Assembly: GCA_016806645.1 (NCBI GenBank)
Contig: JACSYO010002159.1
Span: 7,945,001 to 8,009,000, forward strand
Direction of reading: 5' to 3'
Source: Ophiodon elongatus
Lineage: Eukaryota; Chordata; Actinopteri; Perciformes; Hexagrammidae
DNA length: 64,000 bases
Each line of letters starts with the position of its first letter. The first letter of the stretch is position 1. Of the stretch, positions 49,542-62,618 are shown one piece after another. Below the pieces are notes generated by a model that searched no databases, was not told where the DNA came from, and worked only from the letters and a program-made list of their open reading frames with translations. The position numbers were made by a program, and so were the translations under genes.

Positions 49542-50350
49542 CAAGCAAGAGACTTAATAAAAGTAATTTTCTGATAACTTTTTTCTTTACAAAAGGTAGT
49601 ATTTGTAGAAAGATGAGGGGCTAGAAAAAGGCAATCCAGATATGGTTAGTGAGTTCTTGAACAGTCCGAGGAAAGCTCCCATTTTGAGAGTTTCCAAAGT
49701 GCGCGGCTTCTGATGCTGCTTTCTCCGGTAATGAGATATCTGAGTCTTCAGGGGGCTGATGAAGTGCCATCTTCAGTATGGCTATGAGACACCTCCGCTG
49801 TAGTTTCACCTGTAATGTCTCGTCCCATTGGCCGCAGGCTTTGAATGATTCAACGCAGAGCTTCAACTCTGATTACCTGAGTTGGATTTTAGGCTCAACC
49901 AGGCGTGGACGCACGTGTACACACACACGCGTACACACACACACGCGTACACACACTCATACACAGGCCATCTTGCTCTGCTATCTATCTCGGTAGCGAC
50001 ATGCTTCATTAACCAAACCAATCTGGAGGTAATTAACTGCCCACAGCAGATACACACGCATGGGGACACACACACGGAGAGCACTTGCACACGCGTGAAA
50101 GTGTGCACGCACGCACGCAGGAGCAGGTACAAGATAGAGGAGGCAGCTCTGCAGTCTAAAAAGAAGTGAAGGCCAATTCCCTCAGTAGAATTAATGCTCC
50201 CCCGCTTAATTAAGGGGGCCGAGGTTTGTTATAGATAGAAGCAGACATACATACACATGTCTTTGTGGCCTTTTCGCCCAGCTTGTAAGGGTACAGCTGA
50301 AGCAAGTATGAGCATGTGAACACTTGTACTGTAGGTTGAAAGTAACGTAC
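48932..50350 (-). other. arhgap35 intron (1419 bp)
   Basis: Contains (GT)33 at 49475-49541 and CA/CGTACA-biased DNA at 49915-49965. A minus frame at 49621-49866 has no recognisable homology and is not flanked by matching splice sites. Confidence 0.9.
49475..49541. repeat. (GT)33 microsatellite
   Basis: Pure GT run ending in CGCGCGC, a sequence type prone to Z-DNA, inside an arhgap35 intron. Confidence 0.97.
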
Positions 50351-50428
50351 CTTGGTCAAATTGCCGCTGCATGCTCTCCATCTCGGCCTTGTTCCCGCTG
50401 ACCCTGTAGAGGCCCTCTGTGCTCAACC
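50351..50428 (-). CDS. arhgap35: arhgap35 coding exon: arginine finger of the RhoGAP domain
   Basis: This 78-bp exon has acceptor ctccactag|GG and donor GACCAAG|gtacg. It encodes GLSTEGLYRVSGNKAEMESM followed by QRQFDQ. The arginine in LYRVSGN is at the position of the catalytic arginine finger that RhoGAPs insert into the Rho active site to speed GTP hydrolysis, so the protein should be catalytically competent. Both junctions are phase 1 and keep the frame with the flanking exons. Human p190-A reads almost the same here, with I for L before YR. Confidence 0.96.
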
Positions 50429-52734
50429 CTAGTGGAGAAAGAGAAAGGGGAATGTCATTATCAGTGTTCTTTTCACACGTTTTATTTGCAAAAAAATCTA
50501 ATATTTATCGTAGCTGGTCAATCACCACCAAGAACTATTTGATGCATCACTGTGCTGCTTACAGATGCACTCCGAAGGCCTAAAAAAGTAGAACGGCTCT
50601 AATGGCCTCTCCCTATGTCCCCTTCCATCTAGACACACTATTAGCACTATTTATTAAACCCATAAAGCACTCCTGCAGGCCTTCTAAAAGCCCACTGGTG
50701 CACGGTGACAAGCCGAGGCTACCCTTTGTAGCCACACATACTTTAAAATGACTTGGAACTGCAGATGCCATGAGCCAGCTTCATCCTTCGGAGGATAATT
50801 ACTCAGGATGTGCCGCCTTTCTTTAGACACTAAACAGTCAAATTGTATCCATATTTACTTACGGGCTGCACTGAGGTTTTGTGGCAAAAAATTTAGGAAA
50901 GAAAAGTAATGTTTACTTAAAAGGCATTTCTGTTTAGAGGTGTGAAATATACCCGATGACCAATGGAGCAGAAGAGACGGTGTCTAATAGTTAACGTCTG
51001 GAAAAATCCGGTGTAAAATATGTGGCACTGTTTTATCCAACACACACATAAGGAGACTACCGGCACATTAAGAGGGTTACAGACAACCATCTAAACAAAA
51101 CACAAAAACACTTAAGTGGCAGCAATGAATAATAATACTGCAGCAAATTACTGACTTGTTGAATATGTATTTTTCTATACTTTTAATGGCTCAGAACTGG
51201 AGCAGGGGTTGTTAAATACTTGTTAAGGAGGCCTGTTGGATTGTATTATCATTATTAGTGTTTACAGCAATAATGCATCCCATTATACTCTAATAATCTA
51301 ATATAGTTGACAGTTTTAAAGTTTTAACAGCTAACAAAAATCTCCCACATTGATTTTTCTTAATTCTGGAAGGCCTTTTTGATTCATCGGAGATGTTTTT
51401 GTTGAGCTGACAACCACTGACTAAGCTAATATGTACTCTCATGCTGTATAATTTTCATCTTAAAACAGGGAAGCAAAAAGCACAATAGCAGTTTCAAAAC
51501 TGTCGTTCAGCAGCAGAAAACGCATGTGTTCGACAGCCCAGCGTCAGTTCTTATTTTGCATATCAGACTTATTAAATACTCCTGGAAAGGAGTAGCGGTG
51601 GTGGTTTGCAGAAGGCTTAACCCCTTTAGTACTTTCTGCAATACATCCATGTTCTCAGAAATGGAAGACAAGCAACCACGTCAAAGCACAACAGTGAAAG
51701 GCACACGGACAGCTGGTGTGAATGAAAGCTCACTTCATTTTACTTAATTAATTTTTCCCCGGTTTATATAAAAGATAAGGTTCCAACTCCCGCCCTTGAA
51801 ATGCTCTCTTCGTCCACACTTTGGTGGAGATTCAGGGAGACAAAGAGCAATCCAGAGGGAGTGAAGGAGATAAGGAGTGGCAGAAAAAGAGGGTGAGATA
51901 GAGAGGCAGGGAGGAAATGAGAGAGCTCTCAGTCAAGGCATACAGCATCGATCTCCTCCTGCTACCAATCAATTATCCACAAAAGCTTTTCGAGCCAGAC
52001 ACTAGGAAAACAGGGATGGGAGGAGAGATAGGGAGAGGGGAGTAGTATAGAAGTGGTGGGGAGAGAGAGTGGGAGATAGGGACAAAACAGGACAAGCACC
52101 CAAGTATGAGAAAGATAGTGGGGGAAGTGTGAGGACACATAGGAGTGAGGGTCAGGACTGATGAAAGAGAGAATGAGAAATAATAAAGGGATTAAGATAA
52201 GGAGGGATATATAGAGGAAAAGGAAATGTGTTTGAAACAACGCAGCACATCAAAGATGAAGGTTGCAGGAGAATGAAAAGAATGGAAGAGGAGCCACAAA
52301 GCATTGGGAGGGTGGGGGGAGTGAATGGATAACGAATAGAAAAGTTTTACGATAGAAATGATGAAAGGTGAGCTTTCCAAAAAACAAAACGGCATCCTTT
52401 TCCTCCGGGGTCAAACAAAAGTGGCAGTGCTTCCTGGGGTCAACGTAAATAGGATTTCTCCCTGTGGCAAACAAAAGTTATTTTCTACATCGTCGAAGAA
52501 TTTCGTCTTTAGCCCGGTTAGAAAATGTAACATCGACTAATACCGTTCCAATCTTTTCATCTATTACCAATCTACACTGCAGTGCACATCAGGAGATGTA
52601 AATCATCACTTGTGTCAGCTTCTCGAGCACATAACAGCAGAAGCATCAACTTAAAACCATCAATGGTGCCTTCACAGCTTCCAGCAGCACTCAAGTGGGC
52701 AAAAAACACACCTGTGAACCTGCAATCACACAAA

Positions 52735-52990
52735 CCCCGAGCGGGCGATAAATGCCCCTGCGGTTAACAGCGGTGCTCCTTCAGCGTGTTACTTATTCAG
52801 CTGGTCCCAAATCAGCCCGGACCCCAGCGGCTGATTTCGTCGTTCCCCATGAAAACGAGGCGGTGGCTGGGTGCTGCCCTTTACGTCGCTATGGAGGCTC
52901 CTACCGCCAGCAGATATGCCCGCACACGCTACCACACATTCATCACCCCGGCATCCGTGAGCAGAACACACTGCGGCTATAGCACGCCGA
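52735..52990. promoter_or_regulatory. CpG-bearing unique block in arhgap35 intron
   Basis: About 250 bp with some twenty CpGs (ACCCCGAGCGGGCGATAAAT, CGCTATGGAGGC) amid AT-rich intron. Two overlapping plus-strand frames and one minus frame are open here but none is recognisable. Could be an intronic enhancer or internal promoter. Confidence 0.25.
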
Positions 52991-54263
52991 GACAAAGCCA
53001 GAGCTGAGAGATAAGAGCAGTCATAATGGATTGATTTTATATAGCTGCTTCTCTACAAGCTCAGAATGCATGAAAATAACAGAAAAATACCACATCTACT
53101 CCTATTATTCTCAGGGACAAAGAGAGTGAGCTGGGAAGCACAATTAAGAGATCCAACAAAGAAGACTTTTGAATGGAAATATAAAAAAGAAAACAAGTTT
53201 TACTTCAGTGCCTCTTGTGTGTTGCCAAGACGTGCCTCCAAAACATATAAAAAAAAGAAATAAGAAAAATGTGACTTTCTGACTAGTAAATATAAAATGT
53301 GGCTTTATCTGGGGGCAAAAGAAAAATGTTTTCATCACATAGACCAAAATCTTCATCGGTATATGAAGAGCATTAGGACAATTAGCAAGTTAAGAATAAA
53401 GGCAGGAACGTTCTTTTTGTTTGATTAAGAGGGAAGGGGGAAGGATGTAGGTCAAAGCTGCAGGTCCAAGGTCAGCCTCTCGAGGTCACTCATTATGAGC
53501 TCACTCTATAGCAAACATAGTGTCGGCACTGTATGGCAATTTCCCGTGAGTGCCATTATACCTACAGATTGTAGACGCAGATATTGTATGAGTAAAGTCT
53601 GACTTGCAGTGACTACAATCGAAACCAAATAGCACATTGTAACTCATTTCCCCTTGTAGTCGCAGTTATAGTCTGTGTGGGTGCGCCATTCTGTACTGCA
53701 TGTGTTAAGTATGTAAACAAAGCATTTCTGTTCACAGACTCTTCTTAGTTCTGACTGTGTGACGTGTGAGGCTACACTTCTCACACATGCATGCACATAA
53801 ATAACTCAGGAGCAAGCTAAACACACAGAAAAGAGCTGAGCCCAAACATTCTTCCAATTTCCTACCTTGTGATATTGATCGGACAGAGGGAGCTATGGGG
53901 CAGAACATTACCTTGCTACCTCCTGGCGAAAACACACCCTGACACACACACACACACACACACACGGCATGCTGACAAGAGGAAGGAGAGGCAGATATGA
54001 AAGAGCAGGGGGGGTGGGGGGAGATGGGATAGCAGGAGAAAAAACTGCAGTGAATTGAGAGAGGTGACGATAAGACGGGGAGAAATAGAAATATGGGTTA
54101 GGAAGAAGATGAAAGAAATCAAATCTGACAAGTGAAGGTACTCATGGAGACAGAAGGAGCAGGATGACTGGATCGGGAGAAAGCAGGAGAGAAACAAGGG
54201 CACAGGAGGAAACAAGGGGATTAGGCGAAAAACTAAAAGAGCGAGTGAGGGTAAGAGGTGTAT

Positions 54264-54265
<2 letters not shown>

Positions 54266-54315
<50 letters not shown>
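54266..54315. repeat. (CA)25 microsatellite
   Basis: Pure run; a second (CA)12 lies at 53941-53964. Confidence 0.96.
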
Positions 54316-54316
<1 letters not shown>

Positions 54317-55049
54317 AGTGTGTATGTATATTAACGCACATTCAACCAGTTTTTTCTCCTTCATCCAGAAGTAAGTGACGCCGAGTCTGCTCCAGTTACC
54401 ACCTGAACAGGGGGAGGTGAAATCTAACGTGATGCCTTGTTATCTAGCGCTTTGCCCCTATACTCCTACACAAAGGAAAGCCATGCATGTTTTGCAAGGC
54501 CGCCACAGTAATCCACAAATACAGAGTCTCTAATCAGGACACAGATCACAGTGGAATGCAGTGGCCCGTCAGTAAGCGACAGCAATGTTTTGGCAAACTC
54601 ACTTCATGGAAGGTTCGGAAAAGACAACTTAAGCAAATGTGAATCATTAAAAACTTTTGTTAGGCGGATTCCAGTATTTTCAGACCCAATAATTTAAGGT
54701 AAATTAGATGGATTAAGAGATTGAGGTTCCTGAAGATAGATATTAGTTGTGTTCATAAGCTGTTGTTGATCTTTAGAATACGTATAAATGCTCAGCTTAA
54801 ATAAAACTCCAAATATGTTTGGAGGTAGAGGGGTGAGAAACTGACTCAGCCAAGAATAAAGTAAGACGTGTAGAAATATCTACACTAATGGACCCTGAAC
54901 TAAGTCGCCTCTGGTTTAGTGTAACAGCTGGTGGCAGACTGAGAGGCAAGCTGGCTGTCCTGGGGCAGTGGGACACCAGGACCGCCTGGCAGGGGGTTGG
55001 CATCTGGGACAGGGTAGCAAGGTTAGGAGAAGCTATCCAATCACATCCG

Positions 55050-55094
55050 TACTCCCAGTACTCCCAGTACTCCCAGTACTCCCAGTACTCCCAG
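55050..55094. repeat. 9-bp minisatellite, five perfect TACTCCCAG units
   Basis: Five identical 9-mers, 45 bp in all, followed by GGAGG. In frames of either strand it gives Tyr-Ser-Gln or Trp-Glu-Tyr repeats, which are artefacts. Confidence 0.97.
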
Positions 55095-55924
55095 GGAGGA
55101 GAAGAGGGGAGAGGATGCATGGGGGAGAGGGGAGGGGTCTCATCTGCTTAAATCTAAGCAGATGAGAGTATTTTAGTTAAAATACATGGTCATTTCAACA
55201 TTATACTCCATGACAAATATATTTGTTGCTTAAATTCCCCCTTGGCTTTTCTCATCATCGCATTGATCTGAATAAGGCTCTGATGACTCATTTTAAAAGT
55301 CGGCACAAAACACTGACTGTATCCAACAGAAGCCCCCATGATCGGCTTGATGTTTTTACTTGAACCAGTTTGGGAGCTGCCACACAAACAATATTTAAGT
55401 AATATGCACATAGAAATAAAGAACCGGCTTCCCCCGTGGATCTTATCACACCTCGTTTTGCTTTACTTTTTATGAGACCACTATTTAGGTTATCAAAAAA
55501 AGAAGAAAACACCCCAACCTGGTTCATGTCCCTGGAGGTGCCCACCTATAAAGTCTACAGCTCAGCAAAGCACTACCATTTGTCAAACCTGAACAAAGAG
55601 TAACGGAGATACAAAAGAAAGCGCAGAAGCATGTGCACGTAGACACAAAGGCCGTGATTTAAAGAGGACCAGAGAATCATCGTAGCGACGAAGACCACAG
55701 TACATAACAATCTCACCAGGGTGGGAGGAGGATTAAGATGAGGCAATATAGGTAAATAGAAGAAGAAAAAAAGAGCTCAAATGAGACAGGTACAGCATAC
55801 AGAGAGGCAGAATGGATTCTTTGAAATCATTTAAAAAAAAAAAAACCAGCAGCTTGTTCCGTGCCTGATTGGATTCCATGAAGCATCTGTACTCCTCGTT
55901 CTGTAAAGTAAAACAGATTCTTAC

Positions 55925-56066
55925 CTGTTGTTTCAATGAAGCGGATGCACTTCTCAATGAAGACTGGGATTGGCCTCTCAGGAGTGACCACGGTGGCCAG
56001 CTGCAGACCGAAGTAGTTGCTCTCGATGGGTTTCGAGATGGAGTGCCTGGGTTTGGGTCGTGGTTT
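55925..56066 (-). CDS. arhgap35: arhgap35 coding exon: polybasic region and start of RhoGAP domain
   Basis: This 142-bp exon has acceptor tttccag|AAACC and donor ACAACAG|gtaag. It encodes KPRPKPRHSISKPIESNYFG followed by LQLATVVTPERPIPVFIEKC and IRFIETTG. It joins in phase 0 to the preceding NTK and completes the basic/proline linker. It then supplies the first helix of the RhoGAP domain (PIPxFIEKCIxxIE is the family signature there). It ends one base into the glycine codon of TTG-LSTEG. It lies 6.5 kb downstream of the giant exon; that intron contains the Tc1 element. The open frames on the opposite strand are shadows. Confidence 0.96.
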
Positions 56067-59000
56067 CTGGAAAGATATAAATCGAGACGAAACAGAAGAT
56101 TGAGCACTCCGAGACTAAATTCAACATTATTTGAGCCTGATTGACCCTGACGCTGCTGACACAGGCACACATTTCCAAAATGACACTACGCCTAGAGGAA
56201 TTGTTCTTGAAATTACTTGATTTAGATGGAAAGGACCATGACCATATTTTAAAGTGACTGTATTTATGTTAGTGTCTGCTTGAGCAAAAAGACGAAGACA
56301 CATGGACACACACACGCGCACATTTCTCACACATTCCTCCAAATTTTAAACTGATAATCAAACATTCCTGACTTGAACCCGGTTCTGTACATAAATGAGA
56401 TATACATCAGTTCCTCCTTCACTCTTCATTGTTGTCCTCCTTCCTTCAGAATTCTGCGATTCTCTTTCCCTCTACTGCATTGCAGCGCTCAGATAATCAA
56501 ACTCTCTTATTCATTGTTTAATTACTTTCTAACTCCTGTTACTCTCCCGTTAAGAGACCTCTAATGCACTCCTGCAACATTCTCTGCCTGCCTCTGTAAG
56601 GCTGAGGCATCAGCAGTAATTGTACTGCACTTTAATGGTGTTCAGCGGGAATGTTTTGAAGGCCCCCGAGGCCTGGATCTCTAGTAAGTCTGTCAGCCCC
56701 CCGAGGCTGCGCTCTGGCAGGCAGGGTGGCGAGGCAGGGATGCATGGTTGGCTGGGCACACAGAGAGCCGGAGCACTACAGGCCTGACAGACACAGACAC
56801 AGGAAAGGAGCGGGAGGAGTGCTCATTAGAGAGAAGGAGCCCGGCGTGCCCTCTGCTCCAGATACTGGCCTCACTGCACTCCGGCAAACATTTTCGATAG
56901 CACATACATGCACACTCACTCACAGCGGCATTCAAGGAAACAAGCAGGAAAACACTAATTATTACTGAGCAGATCAACACAGGCTCACCTGGATTTTTTT
57001 TCTACACTGTTTTTTTGTTTGAACATTTAGTGAATTTATTCTGTCTGGCTTTCAAGGCTTCCATCTAAAAAAGAGCCTGACCACGCCAATATTATTGGCC
57101 GGTACGTGGTTATTACAGATAAAACATTGTATGTTAGGAGATACCTAAAAGAGATCGTGAGTAAATTAAAGCAATGCATGTTTTATTGGTAGCAGTCCAA
57201 TGTATATACATTTTCCCAACTTGAAATGTAATATATTTTTTATATATTTATGATAGTGTTTTTTTCTTCAAAGTTAAAATAACTTATATTTTAATGTTTA
57301 ACATCTACCGTTATATTTACTGTTGTGGTCAGCTGTCATAATAAATGCTCTTGTTCAAGAGCAAAATATCTTCACTCAGATTAAAAAATAAATAATATTG
57401 GTCAATATGTCATTACATTCTTCTATTGTATTGTATTGATATCAGCATTGGCTTCAAAGATCCAGTATCATTTATGATTTTCTATCTCGTGTGTAATGAC
57501 AAACTGCAGAAAAAAGGGCACCCGTCAACTGGGTGCTAAGTGTCGGGAAAAACAAAATGTCAAAGATAACTCGATAACACTGACTGGCTTAAGAGTCTGC
57601 ACTTCATTCAGCAAGGCCCCTGAGCTGCTGATGAAGGCTCTGTGCTGAAACACATCTCGGGTAAATAGCGGCCGACTTTCCCAGCACATCAACAAATGCT
57701 GTCTAGTTATTTTTCTCTGAGGCCCCACATGAGCAGATTCCTGACTGGAATTCCTTCACTTATCACTCCCAGCTAACTCCCCTGCGGCCCTGCCCCTCTT
57801 TGACGCTCCCGTTCTCAACGCACAAGACAGCCTTATACTTGTGGCCATTAGCTGAACATCTGCGCATAGAAATGTGCCGCGCGTATCCACACGTGCACAA
57901 CACACTCACGTGAGGCTTTAATTGAATTACAGGGGTAGTAATAATAGATGTGACACTACAAGACAACAGCCTCTGTGGTGGTAGAGAGCTGTGCTGTCAT
58001 AACTCACTGCCAGCTTGGTTTTTAGCTCAAAGTAGCTGCTCATAATTTATTTGTGTCCTATCACAATGACTGTGTTGTATATATGTGTCCTATCTCAGTT
58101 TAGCAGACTGTCTCATAACCCCCACCACCTTCTCCTCTCTTCCACCCACTTTTCTCTCTCACTGTCTTATCCCCTGCAGTTTTGCCTTCTGGACACTCCT
58201 TTTAGTTGCTGACTGAGACAGGATATGTTGCCAGCGCTTAGAAGACAAAACAGACCTCTACCACAAAAGACAAACAAAACACATCCTTAATAATAATATA
58301 CAGACACCATGGTGAGCGTTTACATACACTGTACGGCTGTTGAAACGCAAAGCCGCAATACAAAAAGAAATTCCTGTTCTATCACAACTCTTATTTCTCT
58401 GCGGCTCCGTTTCATTTTCTTTCCGTCGTCGTGTTTTCTATTTTTCTTTTGATTGTCTCCCTCCCTGTTATTTTTTGTATGAGGACACTAGACTGGAGCT
58501 AGGTGACTGAGGAATTTAATGCATTCCCTCTTGCTGGCTGAGGAGGTTCGAAAAAAAGCTGCAGGAGAGAGAGAGAGAGAGGGGAAATGTTTCCGGCCTC
58601 TCGCTGAGGGAGGGCGGGCGGGACAGAGACACAGTTAGTCGTTGCCCGAGGTAAAGGGGGTGTTAAAACAGACTCAGAGTCTAGTTTCAATTATTTGTTC
58701 TACCCGTCATGACTCGGAGTGGCAGACGGTACCCGAAGGCTCTGACCAGGAAAGTGCATAAACCCAAACCTTCACCCTAAAAGCAACTGACTTTTTGTTA
58801 ACCCCTGCAAGCCACTACAACAGGAATGGCTGTTTCCATACCAACCCAGAGTCACTGCTACAACACGTCTCCCTGAGATGACCGAATAACTCAAGAACAT
58901 GTCAGTTATCCTCCGGGGATTTCAGACTAAAGCAGATTGAAAATGGACTCATCTTTGAGACAGCTGCTTCGAAAACAGGTGATGGAACATGATAACTTGT

Positions 59001-60633
59001 TACAACCACATTTAAGCTATAATGGTCTTTAACGTGGATATCCAGATTCCAGACCTGCTGTAGGGCAGGGCAGAGGCACCAATTACAGCAATGGTCAATA
59101 AACTGATGTAAATTTAGATGGCTTCAATTTACTTGTGGATTTGATTTGAAACCAGCTTAATAATGCGTCATGTGATACTTTATTGATCCCCCTTGAACCC
59201 AGGGGGTCATGTATAAGTCAGAGCTACATGCGCTTGTATACTTGCTAACCAGGGGCTTGAACTGGGCTGTCCAATTCATTGGTAGCCTGTCCTTGCACAC
59301 TTTTTCAGAAGGACAAACGGCACTGGGGACACTAAGTGCCATTAGTCAGTTAGTGCATTAAGGAAAGAACGTGATTTAGGCAGTTAGGAGCTACGTGAGA
59401 AGACAGCCTTCATGCAGGTACTTGGACATCACAGCTGAGTGTGTGATAACATTAATCATCCCCCTCCTGTTCCACCCAACTGACAGCCATGGTAATTATC
59501 ACAAACGCAAAACATACAAAGCTGTAACTCCTATCCAGCTGACACTTCTGTACCACGCCACGTGTGTGAGCGAACAGCATACCAGGCTGATAAGCCTAAA
59601 AGAGTAAGGTCAAAACTATCGTCACACGTGTGAGAGACAAGCATAGACACAAACAGGAGGGGGGTAGACAGAGACTGAGAATAACGAGATATGAGGACCA
59701 TATAATGGAGGGTGAGAGTGCGACAGGAATGCGAGGAGCAGAAAGTATGAATCAGCAAGAAGGAGTGGAAAAACACTGTTAATATGAGAGAATGAAAGGA
59801 AGGAAGCAAAGAAGGTGAAAGCTGATAGGGAAGAATTTGGCGTCTTACGAACAAGCTGACCAGCCTTGGCACATACTTCACTGCAGTAACCTGATGACAC
59901 TGATGTCAATCACGAGATCATTAACGGCGAACACACTGCACCTTTGGCAGCCAAGTTGTAAACAACGCGTAGTCGTCGTACTTGCGAGGCATTAAAGCAA
60001 GGTGACGGCACAATCAGGTACTGTAAATATTAATTAAGGAGTGAAGGACTCCATCGCTGCGATTCTCTCCCATTTATTTTGCATGTTAGTACTTTTGTTT
60101 GCTGAACAGCAGGGGTGTTTAGCTAATTTGCTGAGGGTATAACGTTGGTTGAAATGTATCTTCATGTATTGCAACAGCAAGATTTGTAAGATGGATGTTG
60201 ATGCTTTCAAAATCTCGCTAAAATAAATATCCAACATCATTAAGCCCGCTCTCAATAATGGGAAACCTGATGCAACCAAGCAGACATACACATGAACACA
60301 AACAGATAAAATAACAGTGTTCTACTGTGGCTCTGTCCCTATTCATTAAGAGTTTCTGCCTTCTAGTATAAAAGTTTAGCGACTGGAGTTTGTCTCTTTT
60401 TTCCTCTGATTATCTGGCTAGTTTAGAGAGCTCTCACACAGCAGTCAGGGTCAAATATAGCAGACATGCTTTCAGGGGAAAGAGTATACTGAAATCATTA
60501 GTCATTCCTCGACATTAGTAATTAACACAGTTGTCCACCAAAGCAAACAGGTGTTGAATCTCAGCCAACTAATTGTACTGAGGATCATGGACATTTAATC
60601 CATTCTGTCCATAAACCAATACATGTGTATATA

Positions 60634-62271
60634 CAGTCAGAGCCATAAGTATTTGGACTGTGACACAATTTTTCTAATTTTGCCTATTTACATGACTGCA
60701 ATGGATTTAAAATAAAGCAGTCAATATGTGGTTGAAGTGTAGACCTTCAGCTTTATTTCAATGGATATAACAAAAATATGGCATTAACGGTTTAGGAATT
60801 ACAGCCATTTTTACACAGTCCTCCACATTTTCAGAGGTTAAGAAGTAATTGGACAAACTAACATAATAGTGAATATAATGTTTATTTTTAATCCTTTGCA
60901 GTCAATGATTGCCTGAAGTCTTACACCCATAATCATCCCCAAACGCTGAGTTTCCTCCCTTAGAGATGCTTTGCCAGGCCTTTACGGCAGCCTCCTTCAG
61001 TTGCTGCTTGTTTGTGGTTATTTCTGCCTTCAGTTTTATCTTAAGTAAATGAAAAGCATGCTCACTTGGGTTGAGATCAGGGGACTGACTTGGCCATTGA
61101 ATAATATTCCATTTCTTTCCCTTAAGAAGCTCTTGGGCTGTTTTCACAGTATGTTTTGGGTCATTATCCATCTGTACTGAGAAGCGCCGTCCAATCAGTT
61201 TTGCAGCATTTGGCTGAATCTGAGCAGATAGTAGAGCCCTAAACACCTCAAAACTCATCCTGCTACTTCTATCAGCTGTGACATCATCAACGAACACCAG
61301 TGACCCAGTTCCATTGGCAGCCATACAAGCCCATGCCATAGCACTGCCTTCACCATGTTAACCAGATGATGTGGTTTGCTTCGGATCAGGAGCCGTTCCT
61401 TTCCTTCGCTACACTTTTCTCTTCCCATCATTCTGGTAAAAGCTAATCTTGGTTTCATCTGTCCAAAGAACCTTCATCTAAAACTGATCAGGCTTATTCA
61501 GATGTTTTCTGGCAAAGTCTAATCTAGCCTTCCTGTTCTTCAGTGTTACCAGTGGTTAGCACCTTGTTGTAAACCTTCTGTATTCAGATTCATGAAGGCA
61601 TCTCTTGATTGTAAACTTTGACAATGATACACCTACCTCCTCCAGAGTATTCTTGACCTCTGTATTCATGTTATGAAGGTTTTTTTCTTCACTAAGGAAA
61701 GGATTCTGCTACGTCTACTCTACATGTCTTATGTGGTCTTCCAGGCCTTTTGGTGTTGTTGAGCTTGCCAGTACATTCCTTATTTTTAGGAATGTACCAA
61801 ACTGTTGATTTGGTCAATCCTAATGTTTCTGCTATCTGCCTGATAGGTTTGTGTAGTTTGTCGGCCTTTTAAAGGCCTCCTTTACTTGCATTGACACCTC
61901 TTTGGTCCTCATGCTGAGAGTTCCCTGGATCAGCTACCAAATATAAATTCAACATTTTTAATCATCTCCAGACCTTTTCATCTGCTTAATTTGTCATGAA
62001 ATAACGAGGGAACAGGCCACACCTGGCCATCAAGCCATTTGAAGACAATTGTCCAATTACTTTTGAGCCTCTGAAAATGTGGGCCACTGTGTAAAAATGG
62101 TTGTAATTCCTAAATGGTTAATGCGATAGTTTTGTTATATCCATTGAATTAAAGCTGAAAGTCTACACTTCAACCACATATTGACTGCGTCATTTCAAAT
62201 CTGTGTAAAGTCGTGTAAAGAGGAAAATAAGAAAAATTGTGTCACCGTCCAAATACTTATTGCCCTGACTG
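60634..62271 (-). mobile_element. Tc1/mariner-like DNA transposon, complete ends, inactive
   Basis: The element is 1638 bp, flanked by TA on both sides (60632-60633 and 62272-62273). It has terminal inverted repeats of about 223 bp that begin CAGTCAGAGCCATAAGTATT on the left and CAGTCAGGGCAATAAGTATT on the right. The two arms differ at some 15-20% of sites, so the insertion is old. The size and TA target are those of Tc1-like elements. It sits within an arhgap35 intron, and its transposase relic is on the same strand. Confidence 0.93.
60902..61480 (-). pseudogene. Tc1-like transposase relic (DDE domain), broken
   Basis: The longest piece (60902-61339) carries the DDE motifs FVDDV, QMDNDPKHT and WPSQSPDLNPSEHAF. 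These are the second Asp and the NPxEH region of Tc1 transposases, which cut and paste DNA at TA sites. Upstream, the same frame contains a TAG and a TAA between the segment encoding VLWTDETK and the catalytic region. The N-terminal DNA-binding part (to about 61920) is further decayed. It cannot make a full transposase. Confidence 0.9.
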
Positions 62272-62618
62272 TATACTGCAGACAAATTTGTATAGGTGCA
62301 CAACATCCAACATCCAGTCAGTCATAAGTTACAATTCACAGTAAGCTTAAAAATGTAATTTCCACTATTTATACATATGCTCCTTTCCTGCCTAAATACT
62401 TAGAAGGATGGTTCTTCACTTTACTTGGACAATGTTCACAAACAAATATACAATATTTTTAAATAACACTTGTTAACTGCTGTAATTGGGAATAGTTAAA
62501 TCAACCAAATCAAATAAAATGTTCTCAATTTAAGAATTAACACTTTTTTTTAGTAACAGAGTTGAGACTCAAACATCACTCATATCTCACAGAAACAGAT
62601 GGATGCACAAACACTAAC

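Larger units (their letters stand above)
50429..55924 (-). other. arhgap35 intron (5496 bp)
   Basis: Contains CA tracts at 53941-53964 and 54266-54315, a 9-bp minisatellite at 55050-55094, GA-rich DNA at 51830-52230 and a CpG-bearing unique block at 52735-52990. No additional exon is supported, and the RhoGAP reading frame is complete without one. Confidence 0.85.
56067..62618 (-). other. arhgap35 intron (6552 bp) after the giant exon
   Basis: Contains the Tc1/mariner element (60634-62271) and a short TACTTTATTGATCCCCCTTG string at about 59176-59196, of the kind seen at fish retroposon ends. The AT-rich stretches 57000-57500 and 58900-60600 show nothing definite. No extra exon found. Confidence 0.85.

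Noticed and set aside
49621..49866. 81-codon minus frame considered as an extra arhgap35 exon
   Set aside because: The RhoGAP domain is complete across the flanking exons without it, and the frame does not resemble p190 proteins.
55050..55094. Tandem 9-mers considered as a CRISPR-like or coding repeat
   Set aside because: No spacers, five immediate tandem copies: a minisatellite.
60902..61339. Transposase fragment considered as a live gene
   Set aside because: In-frame stops separate it from the N-terminal part, and the inverted repeats are well diverged.
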